Of a stretch of 64,000 bases of DNA, positions 1 through 8,433 are shown one piece after another. The translations under genes were made by a program, and so were the position numbers. Below the pieces are notes generated by a model. It was not told the origin of the DNA and made no database searches. It saw only the letters and a list, made by a program, of their open reading frames with translations. The stretch's first letter is position 1, and each line of letters opens with the position of its first letter. Source of the DNA: Miniphocaeibacter massiliensis (lineage in GTDB: Bacteria > Bacillota > Clostridia > Tissierellales > Peptoniphilaceae); the NCBI RefSeq assembly GCF_900232905.1, contig NZ_OCTQ01000002.1, forward strand, positions 248,001 through 312,000, in the 5' to 3' direction.

Positions 1-1119
1 TCCTGTTGGTACTGTTTCAGATATTCTTATTGGCGTACCATCTGGTAAAGTTTGTCCTAATCCATATACAATCTTTCCATTTGCATCTTTACCATATGTT
101 TCTGGTAAAACTTTTGAATAGTATGTGTTTCTATTCATTACAGCGATTGTCTTTTCTGGTACATAAGGTAAAACTTCTCCATCTGCTCCATAGCCTAAAC
201 TTCCCACAGCTTCTAATATTCCTAAAATATTAGTTATTTCTGATGTTTCAGTTACTAAAGTTCTTATTCCTTCTGGTTGTTTCTGTGCTTCTCCTAAACC
301 ATTCATTATAGCTTCATCTTTAAATTTAGCTATTGCTTTGGCAAATTCTTGCTCTATATAATTAGCAAAATCAATCATAGAGTCTTCAATTAGTGCATTA
401 CATACAAATACATATCCTCCAAGTTTAAACCCGTCTATTTGTATTTGATTTAAAGCTCCTAGTGTTGATTCTTGTAATGCTGAACACATTTCAGTCCAGA
501 ATAAAGTTGGAGAACCACTATTCATTACTAATCTTGCAGTACCTTTTAAGTTAATAGTATTTACTTCTTTAGTTAATACTGCGTAATCTCCTACTCTATG
601 TTGTATAGCCAACATAACTTCTTCAGGAATTATTAAGTTGTGATTTTCTAACCCTCTTTTTTCTACTACTGCTATTCTTAAGTTTTCGTAGAAATCTCTT
701 ACTTCTGGTGTTGATAATCTATTTAACATTTGTTCCCTTGTTTCGTATTTATTTACTTTCAATATTTTGTCCCCCATTCCTCTTGTTTTAAAATTTGCAT
801 TAAAAAAAGAACGCTCACCATCAGTTTTTTCTACTTCTGAAGTGGGTTCTTTAGTTTCTGTTTCTTCTTTTTCTGCCTCTAAGTCTTTAATTTCTTTTTC
901 TAAAGTTGATATCTTAGTTTCTAAGTCCAATAATTTTTTAGAATGTTCCTCAACAGTTTCTTCAACAGTTTTCTTTTCATCGTCTGTTTCTGCTTCGTTA
1001 ATAGCTTCTTCTATTTCTGCTTCCCTCAACTTTAATTTTTCCAATTCTTCCTTTGTTCTTTCAAGTTCTAAGTTTTTATCTTTAATATATTTATTTAACA
1101 TTAGTGCTCGTAGTGCCAT
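1..1119 (-). CDS. Phage major capsid protein, HK97 family (3' end beyond window)
   Basis: The frame stays open from an ATG at 1119 to the window edge (373 codons), so the C-terminus is missing. The first ~110 residues are Lys/Glu-rich heptad coiled coil, the scaffolding (delta) domain that HK97-type capsid precursors lose to the prohead protease. A mature-like domain follows (..ETREQMLNRLSTPEVRDFY.., later VPEKTIAVMNRNTYY), as in coat proteins that build icosahedral heads. The ribosome site AAGGAAGG precedes the ATG, and the start lies 29 bp inside the protease gene, so the two are translationally coupled. The family call rests on domain order plus the protease and portal neighbours. Confidence 0.88.
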   Translation of the reverse strand, partial: MALRALMLNKYIKDKNLELERTKEELEKLKLREAEIEEAINEAETDDEKKTVEETVEEHSKKLLDLETKISTLEKEIKDLEAEKEETETKEPTSEVEKTDGERSFFNANFKTRGMGDKILKVNKYETREQMLNRLSTPEVRDFYENLRIAVVEKRGLENHNLIIPEEVMLAIQHRVGDYAVLTKEVNTINLKGTARLVMNSGSPTLFWTEMCSALQESTLGALNQIQIDGFKLGGYVFVCNALIEDSMIDFANYIEQEFAKAIAKFKDEAIMNGLGEAQKQPEGIRTLVTETSEITNILGILEAVGSLGYGADGEVLPYVPEKTIAVMNRNTYYSKVLPETYGKDANGKIVYGLGQTLPDGTPIRISETVPTG

Positions 1120-1678
1120 TTTTTAACCTTCCTTTCATGGTTTCTCTCCATATTTTATTTTGTGTTTCTTCTAATTCTTTTAATTGCTTTTGTCTAGCAG
1201 CTATATTTGTCGTTGGGTATGCCGGAAATGTAACTGGACTAACCTCAAATAAGTCAATATCTCTAATCGTTATTTTTGTTGTTCCATCTGAACGATTTTC
1301 TATTCCCTCATCTAAAATATAAAAACCAAATGAGCAAGCATTTATATCCCCTCTTTCAATACGATAGTAAATATCTCTTGCTTCATTATCGTTTAAATTT
1401 ATCCTAACTTTTCCATACAATCCCTTTTCATCAGATTTTAATTCTAAAGTATTATTACCTGTTCTCCCCAACACTATAGCTGTATCATGATTAAATAGAC
1501 ATCTAACATCTTTGCCTTTTAAATTCTTTTCAACAGCTTCTCTTGTTATTTCTTCATATACTCCTGAATAAAGTTCTGTTTCTTCGTTATACCTTATAAA
1601 GTAACCTTCTATTATTTTTTCATCTTCATTCTCAACACTTCTAAATTCCGACATAAAATTCATTACTCTATCATTCAA
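1091..1678 (-). CDS. Prohead maturation protease, HK97 family (peptidase U35)
   Basis: About 195 residues. It cleaves the scaffolding domain from capsid precursors inside the prohead. The catalytic His segment is LFNHD (near residue 63), the nucleophile Ser lies in ACSFGF (near 117), and the family signature [16 protein letters not shown] follows (near 145). I chose the TTG at 1678 because AGGAGG lies 8 nt upstream; an in-frame GTG at 1687 sits inside that ribosome site. It overlaps the portal gene by 8 bp and the capsid gene by 29 bp, the usual portal-protease-capsid order. Confidence 0.9.
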   Translation of the reverse strand: MNDRVMNFMSEFRSVENEDEKIIEGYFIRYNEETELYSGVYEEITREAVEKNLKGKDVRCLFNHDTAIVLGRTGNNTLELKSDEKGLYGKVRINLNDNEARDIYYRIERGDINACSFGFYILDEGIENRSDGTTKITIRDIDLFEVSPVTFPAYPTTNIAARQKQLKELEETQNKIWRETMKGRLKNGTTSTNVK

Positions 1679-2855
1679 TATAATCACCTCCTAGCTTGCT
1701 CTGATTTCCTATTTTTTCTATCGGTATAAAGTTTTCTAGTATTACTATTTCATCAAGCCCTTCTTTTGGACTAAGCCCGACCCAATCTCTTACTTCATTA
1801 CCTGTCATAATTCCTTTTACATATAACTCACTCCCTAAACTTCCCAATTCTTGTAAATCATACGCATATAAAGACCTTGAATTGAATTTAAAATATAAAT
1901 TAGAACTTATTAGTAGTTTCTTTGTTAGCTCTTGCTCAATGGCTTTTGCAATTGTCAAAACTCTAGTACGAATAAAATTGTTGTATTCCTCTTTGTTAAA
2001 CTCTCCTACTCCCAATAAAAAAGCAGGTATACCGAGTATTCCTGCAACTGTTAATTTATCTAATTCAATTGTGTCTGATATGGCTATGTCATTTAATGTA
2101 AGAGGCTTAACTTGTTCTACTTCTAAAAGTTCCGTTGGGATAATCCAAGGCTGTCCAGCTTCAGAACTCTCTAAAAATTTCTTGTATACTCCATTCCTTC
2201 CCTCATCCGAACTTAATTCGGCAGTATTTGAATCAACTTTTACTATCAAACTCGGTATTACTTTATTACTCATAAATTCATTAATAGTTTTTTGTGACTG
2301 TCTTAAGTTTTTAGCAACATCTTTTAAAACTACTTTGTAACTTTCACCTTTATATGGTTTATCCATTTTAGGATTTATAACAAAATGTAATAGTTCATCA
2401 TGTCTATAGATTTTGCCATTTATTTTTATACTATACCCATAAACTTCTTCTTTGAAAGATACTTTACTTTGATTTACAGGGTACAAGTCCATAATTATAT
2501 CTTTCTTTATTTTAGGATATACAACAGAATTCCCCTCAAATAATAAAGTTTTTACAATCCAATGCACCCAAGTTTGTCTTGTCATATAACTACATGGGTT
2601 TACGTCTATCTTTTTTGATAATGTATTTTTTACTCTCTTATCACCATTGTCTGTATTCTCTATAAGATGAATTGTCATATTTGAAATTAAATCTGCTATT
2701 CTTTCAATAGCTGTTCTTATTTCTGGACTATCACTTAATCTTGTATAGCCTGGAACACATAATGTATTATTATCACTTTCAATCCACCATTGCATATATG
2801 GATTTTCAATTGTTGGTTCTGCTCTTGCTTTTATTCTTTTAAATGGATTCCACAA
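1671..2855 (-). CDS. Phage portal protein, HK97 family
   Basis: A 394-residue portal subunit forms the dodecameric ring at one capsid vertex through which DNA is packaged and to which the tail joins. Typical family segments are [16 protein letters not shown] near the N-terminus, [12 protein letters not shown] in the middle (near 150), and a helical C-terminal half containing [13 protein letters not shown]. The start is a TTG with AAAGGGTG upstream. It follows the large terminase by 2 bp and precedes the protease with an 8-bp overlap. Confidence 0.93.
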   Translation of the reverse strand: MWNPFKRIKARAEPTIENPYMQWWIESDNNTLCVPGYTRLSDSPEIRTAIERIADLISNMTIHLIENTDNGDKRVKNTLSKKIDVNPCSYMTRQTWVHWIVKTLLFEGNSVVYPKIKKDIIMDLYPVNQSKVSFKEEVYGYSIKINGKIYRHDELLHFVINPKMDKPYKGESYKVVLKDVAKNLRQSQKTINEFMSNKVIPSLIVKVDSNTAELSSDEGRNGVYKKFLESSEAGQPWIIPTELLEVEQVKPLTLNDIAISDTIELDKLTVAGILGIPAFLLGVGEFNKEEYNNFIRTRVLTIAKAIEQELTKKLLISSNLYFKFNSRSLYAYDLQELGSLGSELYVKGIMTGNEVRDWVGLSPKEGLDEIVILENFIPIEKIGNQSKLGGDYIE

Positions 2856-2857
2856 TA

Positions 2858-4606
2858 TTAATCACCCTTTCCTAACCAGCCTCTAGCTGTTTTTCTCTTT
2901 TGTAAGTTATTAAGCATTCTACAAGCAGCAAACACACTTGCGTCAAATAAGTCTATTCTCATTTCTGCCATTACTTTTTCATATTGAATCATATCATCTG
3001 TTTTTTCTATACCATGAACATTTTCAACGCAGTATTCATATGCTTGTGAATGTAAATAATATAAGTTACCCGCTATTGCTTTTTGCTCTATTCTTCTAAA
3101 TCCTTTAGTTTTATTTATAAACAGTTGCGGTTCATCTATTATGTTAAACTTGTTTTGTTTCATATACAGAAAGAACTCTTCACTAAACTTTTTGTCAAAC
3201 CCAATTTGTTTTATATTGAAACCTTTATCTCTCATAGCTTTAAACCATTCAATAACATCGGTGTAATCTGTTATATTTCCATTAATCATTGTAAGCCAAC
3301 CATCGTCTTTCCAACCAAACAGTGGTATATTGTCTTCTTCGGCTTTCAAATAAGCTCTAGTTACTGGAAAGAAAGCGTGAGTTATTATTATGTCTACATC
3401 TTTATATGACCCATACAAAGCTGTCGCTGTTAAGTCATGAAACTTCGCTAAGTCAGCACCACCAAACCATTCAATATTTAATTTTAATAAATCTTCAATA
3501 GTCCAATTATATTTACTATCTGAATTTTTAAATGTATCTAAATTAAAATAAGACCTTGTAGATGATGTATAAATGTTTAATGACTTAGCCAGAAAATCTT
3601 TTCTTTGCTGAGGATCATTCTGTGCTTGCATTGCATCATTTATCATATCCTGAGGTCTTATTGAAACCTTATATGCTGGATTTGCTTTTTCATGTTCAAT
3701 TGGATTTGTAAAATCTACATTTCCGTCTTTATCTTCATCAGCTTTTGCTATAAATACAAAATATTGTTCATCTTCTATTTGTTTAGTAAGTATCTTTTTA
3801 CAGTACTGCAATCTCCTATAACAAAAAGAATTCATATTATCTCCTGCAGTTGTAATTCCTATCATTAGTTTATTAGAATAAGCTTTCATAGCTTCTTTTA
3901 TAATATTGTATTGCTTTGGAGATTTATAAGCATGCAATTCATCAGCTATTGCTATATTACAGTTTAATGAATCCTGTCTATCTGGATTTGCTGCTAGTGC
4001 TTCTATTCTCATAGAACCATCGGCAAACTCTCTAGCTATAGAATGTTCGGAGTTATTATCTAATATTCTAAAACTATCTTCATCTTCTCCCATTTGTTTA
4101 AGATTAAACCTAATGAAGTTAAAACTTTCTAACGCTTGTTTTAATGCTGCACCAACTATGTAACATTTAGCTCCAGACTCTCTATTGTATAAACTTAAAG
4201 CCCATGCCAAAGCTGCTGCGAATGATGTTTTTATATTTTTACGAGGAATAAATATAAAAGCCTCTTTAAATCTTCGTATGTTTTTGCCTTTTATCCAAAA
4301 TCCCATAAGATTATATATAATATATTTTTGAAAAGGTTCTAATAAAAAAGGCATTCCTCTTAAAGGAGTGCCGTCTTGTTTTTCGCCTTGCATATTTACA
4401 AATGAATTTTCTATTATATCTATTACTTTTTCAGCTTCCAAAGGTCTAAAATCATATTTATTACTTTCTATATCTTCTTTAAATCTTTTACAGCCTTCTA
4501 TTTGTTCTTTATTAGCTAGTTTTTTACCTATTATAATATCTTCAACATATTTTATTACCAAATCATAATTTTTGTAAACTAAATTTTTATTTTTTACTTT
4601 AGCCAA
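2858..4606 (-). CDS. terL: Phage terminase large subunit
   Basis: At 582 residues this is the packaging motor: an N-terminal ATPase and a C-terminal RNase H-like nuclease that cuts concatemeric DNA. The Walker A-like segment is PRKNIKTS (about 121-128), and Walker B plus catalytic Glu is IAIADE (about 218-223). The nuclease metal site begins with [10 protein letters not shown] (near 390), with further acidic residues in TDDMIQYEK and LFDASVFAA near the end. The start is a TTG inside the last codons of the small subunit gene (8-bp overlap), with no strong ribosome site of its own, so coupling is likely. Confidence 0.93.
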   Translation of the reverse strand: MAKVKNKNLVYKNYDLVIKYVEDIIIGKKLANKEQIEGCKRFKEDIESNKYDFRPLEAEKVIDIIENSFVNMQGEKQDGTPLRGMPFLLEPFQKYIIYNLMGFWIKGKNIRRFKEAFIFIPRKNIKTSFAAALAWALSLYNRESGAKCYIVGAALKQALESFNFIRFNLKQMGEDEDSFRILDNNSEHSIAREFADGSMRIEALAANPDRQDSLNCNIAIADELHAYKSPKQYNIIKEAMKAYSNKLMIGITTAGDNMNSFCYRRLQYCKKILTKQIEDEQYFVFIAKADEDKDGNVDFTNPIEHEKANPAYKVSIRPQDMINDAMQAQNDPQQRKDFLAKSLNIYTSSTRSYFNLDTFKNSDSKYNWTIEDLLKLNIEWFGGADLAKFHDLTATALYGSYKDVDIIITHAFFPVTRAYLKAEEDNIPLFGWKDDGWLTMINGNITDYTDVIEWFKAMRDKGFNIKQIGFDKKFSEEFFLYMKQNKFNIIDEPQLFINKTKGFRRIEQKAIAGNLYYLHSQAYEYCVENVHGIEKTDDMIQYEKVMAEMRIDLFDASVFAACRMLNNLQKRKTARGWLGKGD

Positions 4607-4973
4607 GGTTTGCCAACATTATATCTAATTTTGATGTACTCTTTTTTTCTGCTGAAATACTTTCTAAAGATTTTGGATTTAACCCAAGTCTATCAGAATA
4701 AGTAACTATGTCTTTTCTTAAACTTTCCATCGCAGAATAAAGAGGAGTTTTTCGCATATTTGTTGCACCAGCTTTATTTGTATATTCTTCTTCTATTTGG
4801 TAATTACTATTTTCAAATTGTTTTTCAAAAGAAATGTATTGTCTTAGCAAACCTGCGTATATACCTATTATTCTATTATACTGAGTTTTATATATCCCTA
4901 ATTCTTCCATTTCTTTTATTGTATCTTTCTTTAACTTTTCAATTGTTGGTAATCTTGTTTTTTTAGTCGCCAA
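4599..4973 (-). CDS. terS: Phage terminase small subunit, P27-like
   Basis: 124 residues, helical, with the P27-family pattern: a basic N-terminus, a central ..[20 protein letters not shown].. helix, then [25 protein letters not shown] and a short tail. It recognises the packaging start site and loads the large subunit. The TTG start has AAAGGGGGTG six bases upstream. It sits between the HNH gene and terL, the usual order in cos-type HK97-like phages. Confidence 0.85.
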   Translation of the reverse strand: MATKKTRLPTIEKLKKDTIKEMEELGIYKTQYNRIIGIYAGLLRQYISFEKQFENSNYQIEEEYTNKAGATNMRKTPLYSAMESLRKDIVTYSDRLGLNPKSLESISAEKKSTSKLDIMLANLG

Positions 4974-4984
4974 TTCAACACCCC

Positions 4985-5036
4985 CTTTTGATAATTAGTC
5001 GCATAGTTGGAAAAGGCTGACCCCCCTCGTTCCCTG
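4985..5036. other. Candidate cos (packaging) site region
   Basis: The only gap between the HNH and small terminase genes contains a GC-richer segment, unusual in this AT-rich prophage (GGCTGACCCCCCTCG around 5014-5028). In phages with adjacent HNH, terS and terL genes, the cohesive-end site normally lies in this interval. Base composition and position are seen directly; cos function is inferred, and no nick position can be assigned. Confidence 0.35.
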
Positions 5037-5348
5037 TTAAGTTAATTTCGTTCCTGTTAGGTAGGGGGATATTTTATTTTTAATTCTTTCAGTCCATTCA
5101 AGTCCAAGTTTAGTTAATTCTCCAGTTGTCCTATTATGCATTTTGTTGTGACAATCTTTGCATAAACTTATTAAATTTAATTTATTCCAAAATAAAAAAG
5201 GAAACATATCAGCTATATATATATGATGTACTGTGTCAGCTTGCTTTATCTTTCCATATCTACTACATTGCTTACAAAGATAATCATCTCTTCTCAACAC
5301 ACACTCTCTAGTTTTAATCCAACGCTTTGATTTGTAATTGTTACTCAT
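5037..5348 (-). CDS. Phage HNH endonuclease (terminase-associated)
   Basis: 103 residues with a complete HNH fold: Cys-x2-Cys (YLCKQCSRYG, about 25), the His pair in DTVHHIYI (about 41), and LCKDCHNKMH (about 62-71) giving the second Cys pair and the closing His. Such small HNH proteins beside terS/terL stimulate terminase cleavage at cos in HK97-type phages. The ATG overlaps the upstream gene by 8 bp. It is unlikely to be an intron homing enzyme, because no split gene is evident nearby. Confidence 0.9.
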   Translation of the reverse strand: MSNNYKSKRWIKTRECVLRRDDYLCKQCSRYGKIKQADTVHHIYIADMFPFLFWNKLNLISLCKDCHNKMHNRTTGELTKLGLEWTERIKNKISPYLTGTKLT

Positions 5349-5592
5349 TCTCTTTTATATATTCCTCTGTCCATATTTTTTGAATTAATGTTACTACTTC
5401 TGGTGTGAGCTTAGTTATATCTACACCCATGTTATTTAATAGTTGTGAGTTTCTTTTCATAATCAATATATTCCTCATTACACTTGTAAGCAATGATGCT
5501 ACTTCCATATTAGTTAATTCATTCAGCAATGCTCCATCTAGTATATGTTGATGGAGTTTATCTATTTTATTTTGTTTTTCTTTATCTAACAT
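5341..5592 (-). CDS. Small phage protein, tandem paralogue A
   Basis: An 83-residue soluble helical protein of unknown function. It resembles the next upstream product along its whole length: both have an N-terminal [ML]-[LI]-DK start, a helix beginning LTNMEV or MTAEQV, a short MG[VI] turn, and a C-terminal WTE-(E/K)-YIK ending. It is therefore probably a tandem duplicate. ATG with AAAGGAG upstream; the gene overlaps the HNH gene by 8 bp. Located just before packaging genes, it may be a late regulator or packaging accessory, but nothing in the sequence decides this. Confidence 0.7.
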   Translation of the reverse strand: MLDKEKQNKIDKLHQHILDGALLNELTNMEVASLLTSVMRNILIMKRNSQLLNNMGVDITKLTPEVVTLIQKIWTEEYIKENE

Positions 5593-5593
5593 A

Positions 5594-5833
5594 TTAGACT
5601 CCTTTAATATATTTCTCTGTCCAATGAATCAGCATTACCCCTGTGTCCTTAGTTGTTATATGCTTAGTATTTATCCCCATATATTCGCACGCTTCTTTAT
5701 TCTCTGGTAACTGCATTACCTTAAGCATTATACTTGATAGTGTTGCAGATACTTGTTCAGCAGTCATACCCTGCTCATTTATGTAATCTATTATCTTACT
5801 ATCTAGGTTATTCATTTTAATTTTATCTATCAT
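5594..5833 (-). CDS. Small phage protein, tandem paralogue B
   Basis: A 79-residue helical protein, the partner of the preceding tandem duplicate (MTAEQVSATLSSIMLKVMQL aligned with the matching helix, and WTEKYIKGV at the end). The ATG overlaps the TGA of the upstream gene (ATGA), so translation is coupled. No known domain was recognised. Divergence is high although the ends remain alike, so the copies may bind the same partner. Confidence 0.7.
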   Translation of the reverse strand: MIDKIKMNNLDSKIIDYINEQGMTAEQVSATLSSIMLKVMQLPENKEACEYMGINTKHITTKDTGVMLIHWTEKYIKGV

Positions 5834-6087
5834 TTAATCCTACCTTTATTGACGTTGTAATATCTTTCCTTTTTATTCAACTTTTTAAATTCTTCTTCTG
5901 TGAGTATCCTTTGTACTGCAATCTTCAATTCTTTGCTATAAGGATACTTATTATTATCAATTAATCTCCTACACTTTTCTGCCATTTCTCTTGTGTGAAA
6001 ATGAGCGTGTTGCTTATACTCTCCATGCTCTCTCTTTAAAAGATATGGTCTTTCTAGCTTAGGAGTATGTATTATTGATAGGTTCAT
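5830..6087 (-). CDS. Small basic phage protein, unknown
   Basis: 85 residues, rich in Lys, Arg, His and Tyr (KREHGEYKQHAHFHTREMAEKCRR), with a short helix TEEEFKKLNKKERYY. The composition suggests nucleic-acid contact, but I recognise no family. ATG with GGGAGGAATT upstream. It is the first protein gene downstream of the non-coding RNA region, so transcription of the packaging genes must begin between here and the terminator at 6286-6312, or read through that terminator. Confidence 0.7.
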   Translation of the reverse strand: MNLSIIHTPKLERPYLLKREHGEYKQHAHFHTREMAEKCRRLIDNNKYPYSKELKIAVQRILTEEEFKKLNKKERYYNVNKGRIK

Positions 6088-6170
6088 AATTCCTCCCGTT
6101 ACATATCCAGCGCCCTCCCGCTTATAACTTTATGATATGTATTCTCCCACTCTATTTGAGTAACCTGTTA

Positions 6171-6279
6171 TTGACTTATTCATATATTTTATATATTATG
6201 TAGTTGCCTAGTTTTTCATATGTAAACTTCCTATTAATATGTATGCTAGGTACTAGAGCCTCTTGGTAGGCTCTTTTTA
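6171..6279 (+). ncRNA. Candidate small plus-strand RNA with promoter and terminator
   Basis: TTGACT (6171-6176), 17 bases, then TATTAT (6194-6199) form a near-consensus sigma-70 promoter. About 55 bases further on is a textbook intrinsic terminator: AGAGCCT, a six-base loop, AGGCTCT and TTTTT (6255-6279). No open frame of useful length lies between. The expected RNA is about 75 nt and can also pair CCTAG with CTAGG and CATAT with ATATG. It runs against the direction of the phage operon and converges on the minus-strand RNA ending at 6286. Promoter and terminator are seen; expression is inferred. Confidence 0.55.
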
Positions 6280-6285
6280 TTGCAC

Positions 6286-6680
6286 TAAAAAAGACACTCT
6301 TAGCGAATGTCTAATTTAGAAATAAATTTAATATAAATATAAAAAGGATTATATGAACTCTTGCTTTGGTGCACCACATGAGATTTGCACTCACATTCTG
6401 TTAATAACCGCATTATCTAACTATGCTATAGTACATAATAACCTCTACACAGGGCATACCTGCCTATAAAGGAGTAGAGGTATTGTCATCTAATTAGGCT
6501 AGAAGAATATAAATAGGTCAACAGATTGATTACCGGACTTTCAATCTCCGATTATCTTCTAGCTGTATCACATTGCATCATGTAACGATATACACAAGAT
6601 AATTTAAAATAAACTATCTTGGTTGGTTCTAACACGAACCGTTCCCTCATTCGATAGAGATATCTCTTCAACTATCGCAC
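6286..6680 (-). ncRNA. Candidate large structured prophage RNA (about 390 nt)
   Basis: This stretch has no credible protein frame. On the minus strand there is an extended -10 (TGATATAAT, 6685-6693) at the 5' side and an intrinsic terminator at the 3' side (AGACATT/AGTGTCT then six T, 6286-6312). Between them is a series of stems: CGATAG/CTATCG, GGTTC/GAACC, CAAGATA/TATCTTG, CTAGAAGA/TCTTCTAG enclosing AGATTGA/TCAATCT, and CCTCTAC/GTAGAGG enclosing a GGC/GCC hairpin. A tRNA-like module comes last. Size, prophage setting and tRNA-likeness recall the large ornate RNA classes GOLLD and ROOL, but class membership is not established here. Confidence 0.55.
6367..6434 (-). other. tRNA-like element with CCA end and shrunken anticodon arm
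   Basis: Reading the minus strand, GTACTAT can pair by Watson-Crick and G-U pairs with GTGGTGC. A D-arm-like GCAT/ATGC stem has the loop AGTTAGATA, a T-arm-like GTGAG/CTCAT stem has the seven-base loop TGCAAAT, and the element ends ACCA. Only about 15 bases lie between the D-like and T-like arms, against about 23 in a normal tRNA, so no standard anticodon arm can form. It lies within the candidate structured RNA. It may be a degenerate phage tRNA or a T-loop module. Confidence 0.4.
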
Positions 6681-6731
6681 TATAATTATATCATAAGTGT
6701 TAGAACGCTAATAGACCAAAACGGTCGGATT

Positions 6732-7148
6732 TTACAATTTAAGTAATTCTAGTGCTATTTTATGCTTATCTTGGACTGTAGTTTTACCTAAATGTATTTT
6801 TTTTGATATATTTTTAAAAGAATATCTATTGTAATATCTTAGCTTAATAATTCTTATCATATCTATATCGTTTAAATCCTCTATAGCTTTATCTGTCTTG
6901 TTAATCTTAGAATGAATTTTCAATATCCTTTTAATTATTCCTCTTTCCAAATCTACCATATTAGCTATTTCATCTGCCATATCTGGACTAGTACCACCTT
7001 TAGGCATATCCGAATATGTAATAGCTTGAACTCCTACCTTGCCATAACATTTTATTCTGATTTCATTTAATTGATAGTATAGCCTCTCTAGTTCTTCTTG
7101 GTAATAGCTATAGCTTCTAAGTATCTTCTTCTTTTCTTCTATGTTCAA
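6732..7148 (-). CDS. Phage sigma-like / ArpU-type regulator, copy 1
   Basis: 138 residues. An N-terminal coiled helix pair is followed by DMPKGGTSPDMADEI and a C-terminal helix-turn-helix resembling sigma-70 region 4 (LRYYNRYSFKNISKKIHLGKTTVQDKHKIALELL, from about 104). Proteins of this kind control late genes in many Firmicutes phages. It overlaps the upstream paralogue by 4 bp (ATGA). It lies directly upstream of the non-coding RNA region, so it may act on the promoter there; that is inference. Confidence 0.75.
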   Translation of the reverse strand: MNIEEKKKILRSYSYYQEELERLYYQLNEIRIKCYGKVGVQAITYSDMPKGGTSPDMADEIANMVDLERGIIKRILKIHSKINKTDKAIEDLNDIDMIRIIKLRYYNRYSFKNISKKIHLGKTTVQDKHKIALELLKL

Positions 7149-7594
7149 TTAACCACCTCTAAAAGCTGCTCGTCTAGTTGTCCTATCGCTAATCTATGCT
7201 TTCTTTTTATAGTTCTTTCACTAAGATATAGCTTTTCTGCTATCTCGCGTATTGTCATTCCATCAATATATTTAAGTTTCAATAATCTTTTCATATCACA
7301 ATCGTCTATGCTATCTATAGCTTTTTCTATTTTTCTTTTTGTTTCCTTACTTGTTTTTATAAAGTTAATCAACTCGTTAATTTCATCTAAATATGAATCT
7401 ATATAATCATCAAACATTCTATAGTCGTTATCCTTAGGCATATCTCTAAGTCTTATAGCTCTAGGAACTTTTAAATCTTCTATTCTTCTTTCTAAGTATT
7501 GTAATCTACTTTCTTTTCTTCGTATTTCTTCCTCTAGGTAATTAAAACCTCTTAAAATATCCTTTCTTTTTTCTATTTCAATATTCGCAAACAA
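7145..7594 (-). CDS. Phage sigma-like / ArpU-type regulator, copy 2
   Basis: 149 residues with the same layout as the downstream gene: a coiled-coil N-terminus (RKESRLQYLERRIEDL), a shared ..LRDMPKDNDYRMFDDYID.. segment, and a C-terminal region-4-like helix-turn-helix (LKYIDGMTIREIAEKLYLSERTIKRKHRLAI, from about 109). The two are tandem paralogues with a translationally coupled junction. Two such factors side by side suggest they act as a pair or control different promoters. Confidence 0.77.
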   Translation of the reverse strand: MFANIEIEKRKDILRGFNYLEEEIRRKESRLQYLERRIEDLKVPRAIRLRDMPKDNDYRMFDDYIDSYLDEINELINFIKTSKETKRKIEKAIDSIDDCDMKRLLKLKYIDGMTIREIAEKLYLSERTIKRKHRLAIGQLDEQLLEVVN

Positions 7595-7604
7595 TTAATC
7601 ACCT

Positions 7605-7784
7605 CTAAGTTTCAGCCCATTCTTTAACTTTTCCAAAACTACCAAACATCTTTTTCTTTACTACCTTTTCATTCTTTACCTTAGCTACTACATATTGGTT
7701 TTCATTAATCATTGTGTAGTAAATACCATCTTTACCACCATATGCTATTAGTTTATCCATCTTGCGCTCATATATTTGTTGCAT
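7605..7784 (-). CDS. Small phage protein, 59 aa, unknown
   Basis: ATG at 7784 to TAG, with product MQQIYERKMDKLIAYGGKDG... ending KVKEWAET. It is basic with a YYTMINENQYVVAKVKNEKVV core that looks like two or three beta strands. No family was recognised. It lies in the replication operon, 11 bp after ssb, with no reason to be non-coding: the frame is complete and the spacing tight. Confidence 0.6.
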   Translation of the reverse strand: MQQIYERKMDKLIAYGGKDGIYYTMINENQYVVAKVKNEKVVKKKMFGSFGKVKEWAET

Positions 7785-7795
7785 TTAATTACCTG

Positions 7796-8245
7796 CTAAA
7801 AAGGTACGTCATCAGGATCTAGTTGAAACGCATCATCACCTAGACCAAAGTTGTTCCCTTGTTGGTAGTTCCCTTGATTAAATCCTGCGTTACTTCCTTG
7901 ATTATCCCCTTGACTGCCTATAAATTCCACTCTGTCTGCTACTACATCAGTTCTGTATATTCTATTTCCGTCTTGCCCTTCATATGAGCTAGTTTGTATT
8001 CTACCTTGTAAAGCTACCTGTCTACCTTTTGATAGATAATTAGCTACTAATTCAGCAGTCTTGCCCCATGCTATGCAACTTATGAAATCTGCAGTCAGCT
8101 GTCCGTTTGCTTCTGCTTCTGCTCTTTTGTCTTTTGATAGTCCTCTATCCACAGCAACGGTAAACCTACACATAGCATTTCCACCTTGTGTATATCTTAA
8201 TTCTGGATCTCTAGTTAATCTGCCTATTAAAATTACATTATTCAA
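7796..8245 (-). CDS. ssb: Single-stranded DNA-binding protein
   Basis: 149 residues. The OB fold occupies about 1-105 (MNNVILIGRLTRDPELRYTQ, FISCIAWGKTAELVANYLSKGRQVALQGRIQT), then a Gly/Asn/Gln-rich linker and the acidic tip DPDDVPF that recruits partner proteins. It coats single strands during phage replication and supports RecT annealing. This is a phage copy in an operon with rusA, a DnaD-like initiator and recT. The start overlaps the preceding gene. Confidence 0.95.
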   Translation of the reverse strand: MNNVILIGRLTRDPELRYTQGGNAMCRFTVAVDRGLSKDKRAEAEANGQLTADFISCIAWGKTAELVANYLSKGRQVALQGRIQTSSYEGQDGNRIYRTDVVADRVEFIGSQGDNQGSNAGFNQGNYQQGNNFGLGDDAFQLDPDDVPF

Positions 8246-8423
8246 TGTTGTTCTTCTCCTTCAAGTCTTTTATTAGTTTATCTTGCTCTTTTATCTGTTC
8301 TTCTAGCCTTGTGTTTATAGTGTTTATTCTCTGTCTTTGTTTCCCTGTAGTGTAAACACTTTCTACAAATAAAAATAATGCTATTAATACTATTATTGTT
8401 TGCCAGTTAATTCTATCTTTCAT
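8238..8423 (-). CDS. Small membrane protein with coiled-coil tail
   Basis: 61 residues from the ATG at 8423, chosen because AGAGGAAAG lies just upstream; a longer frame beginning at 8468 would run through the end of the neighbouring gene. One membrane helix (IIVLIALFLFVESVY, about 8-22) is followed by a Lys/Glu coiled coil (NTRLEEQIKEQDKLIKDLKEK). It has the same architecture as the 53-residue product encoded at 8763-8924. Function unknown; it overlaps ssb by 8 bp. Confidence 0.65.
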   Translation of the reverse strand: MKDRINWQTIIVLIALFLFVESVYTTGKQRQRINTINTRLEEQIKEQDKLIKDLKEKNNIE

Positions 8424-8433
8424 CACTTTCCTC

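Noticed and set aside
6367-6434. Calling the tRNA-like element a standard tRNA gene
   Set aside because: There are about eight bases too few between the D-like and T-like arms, the acceptor stem relies on several G-U pairs, and no anticodon can be assigned.
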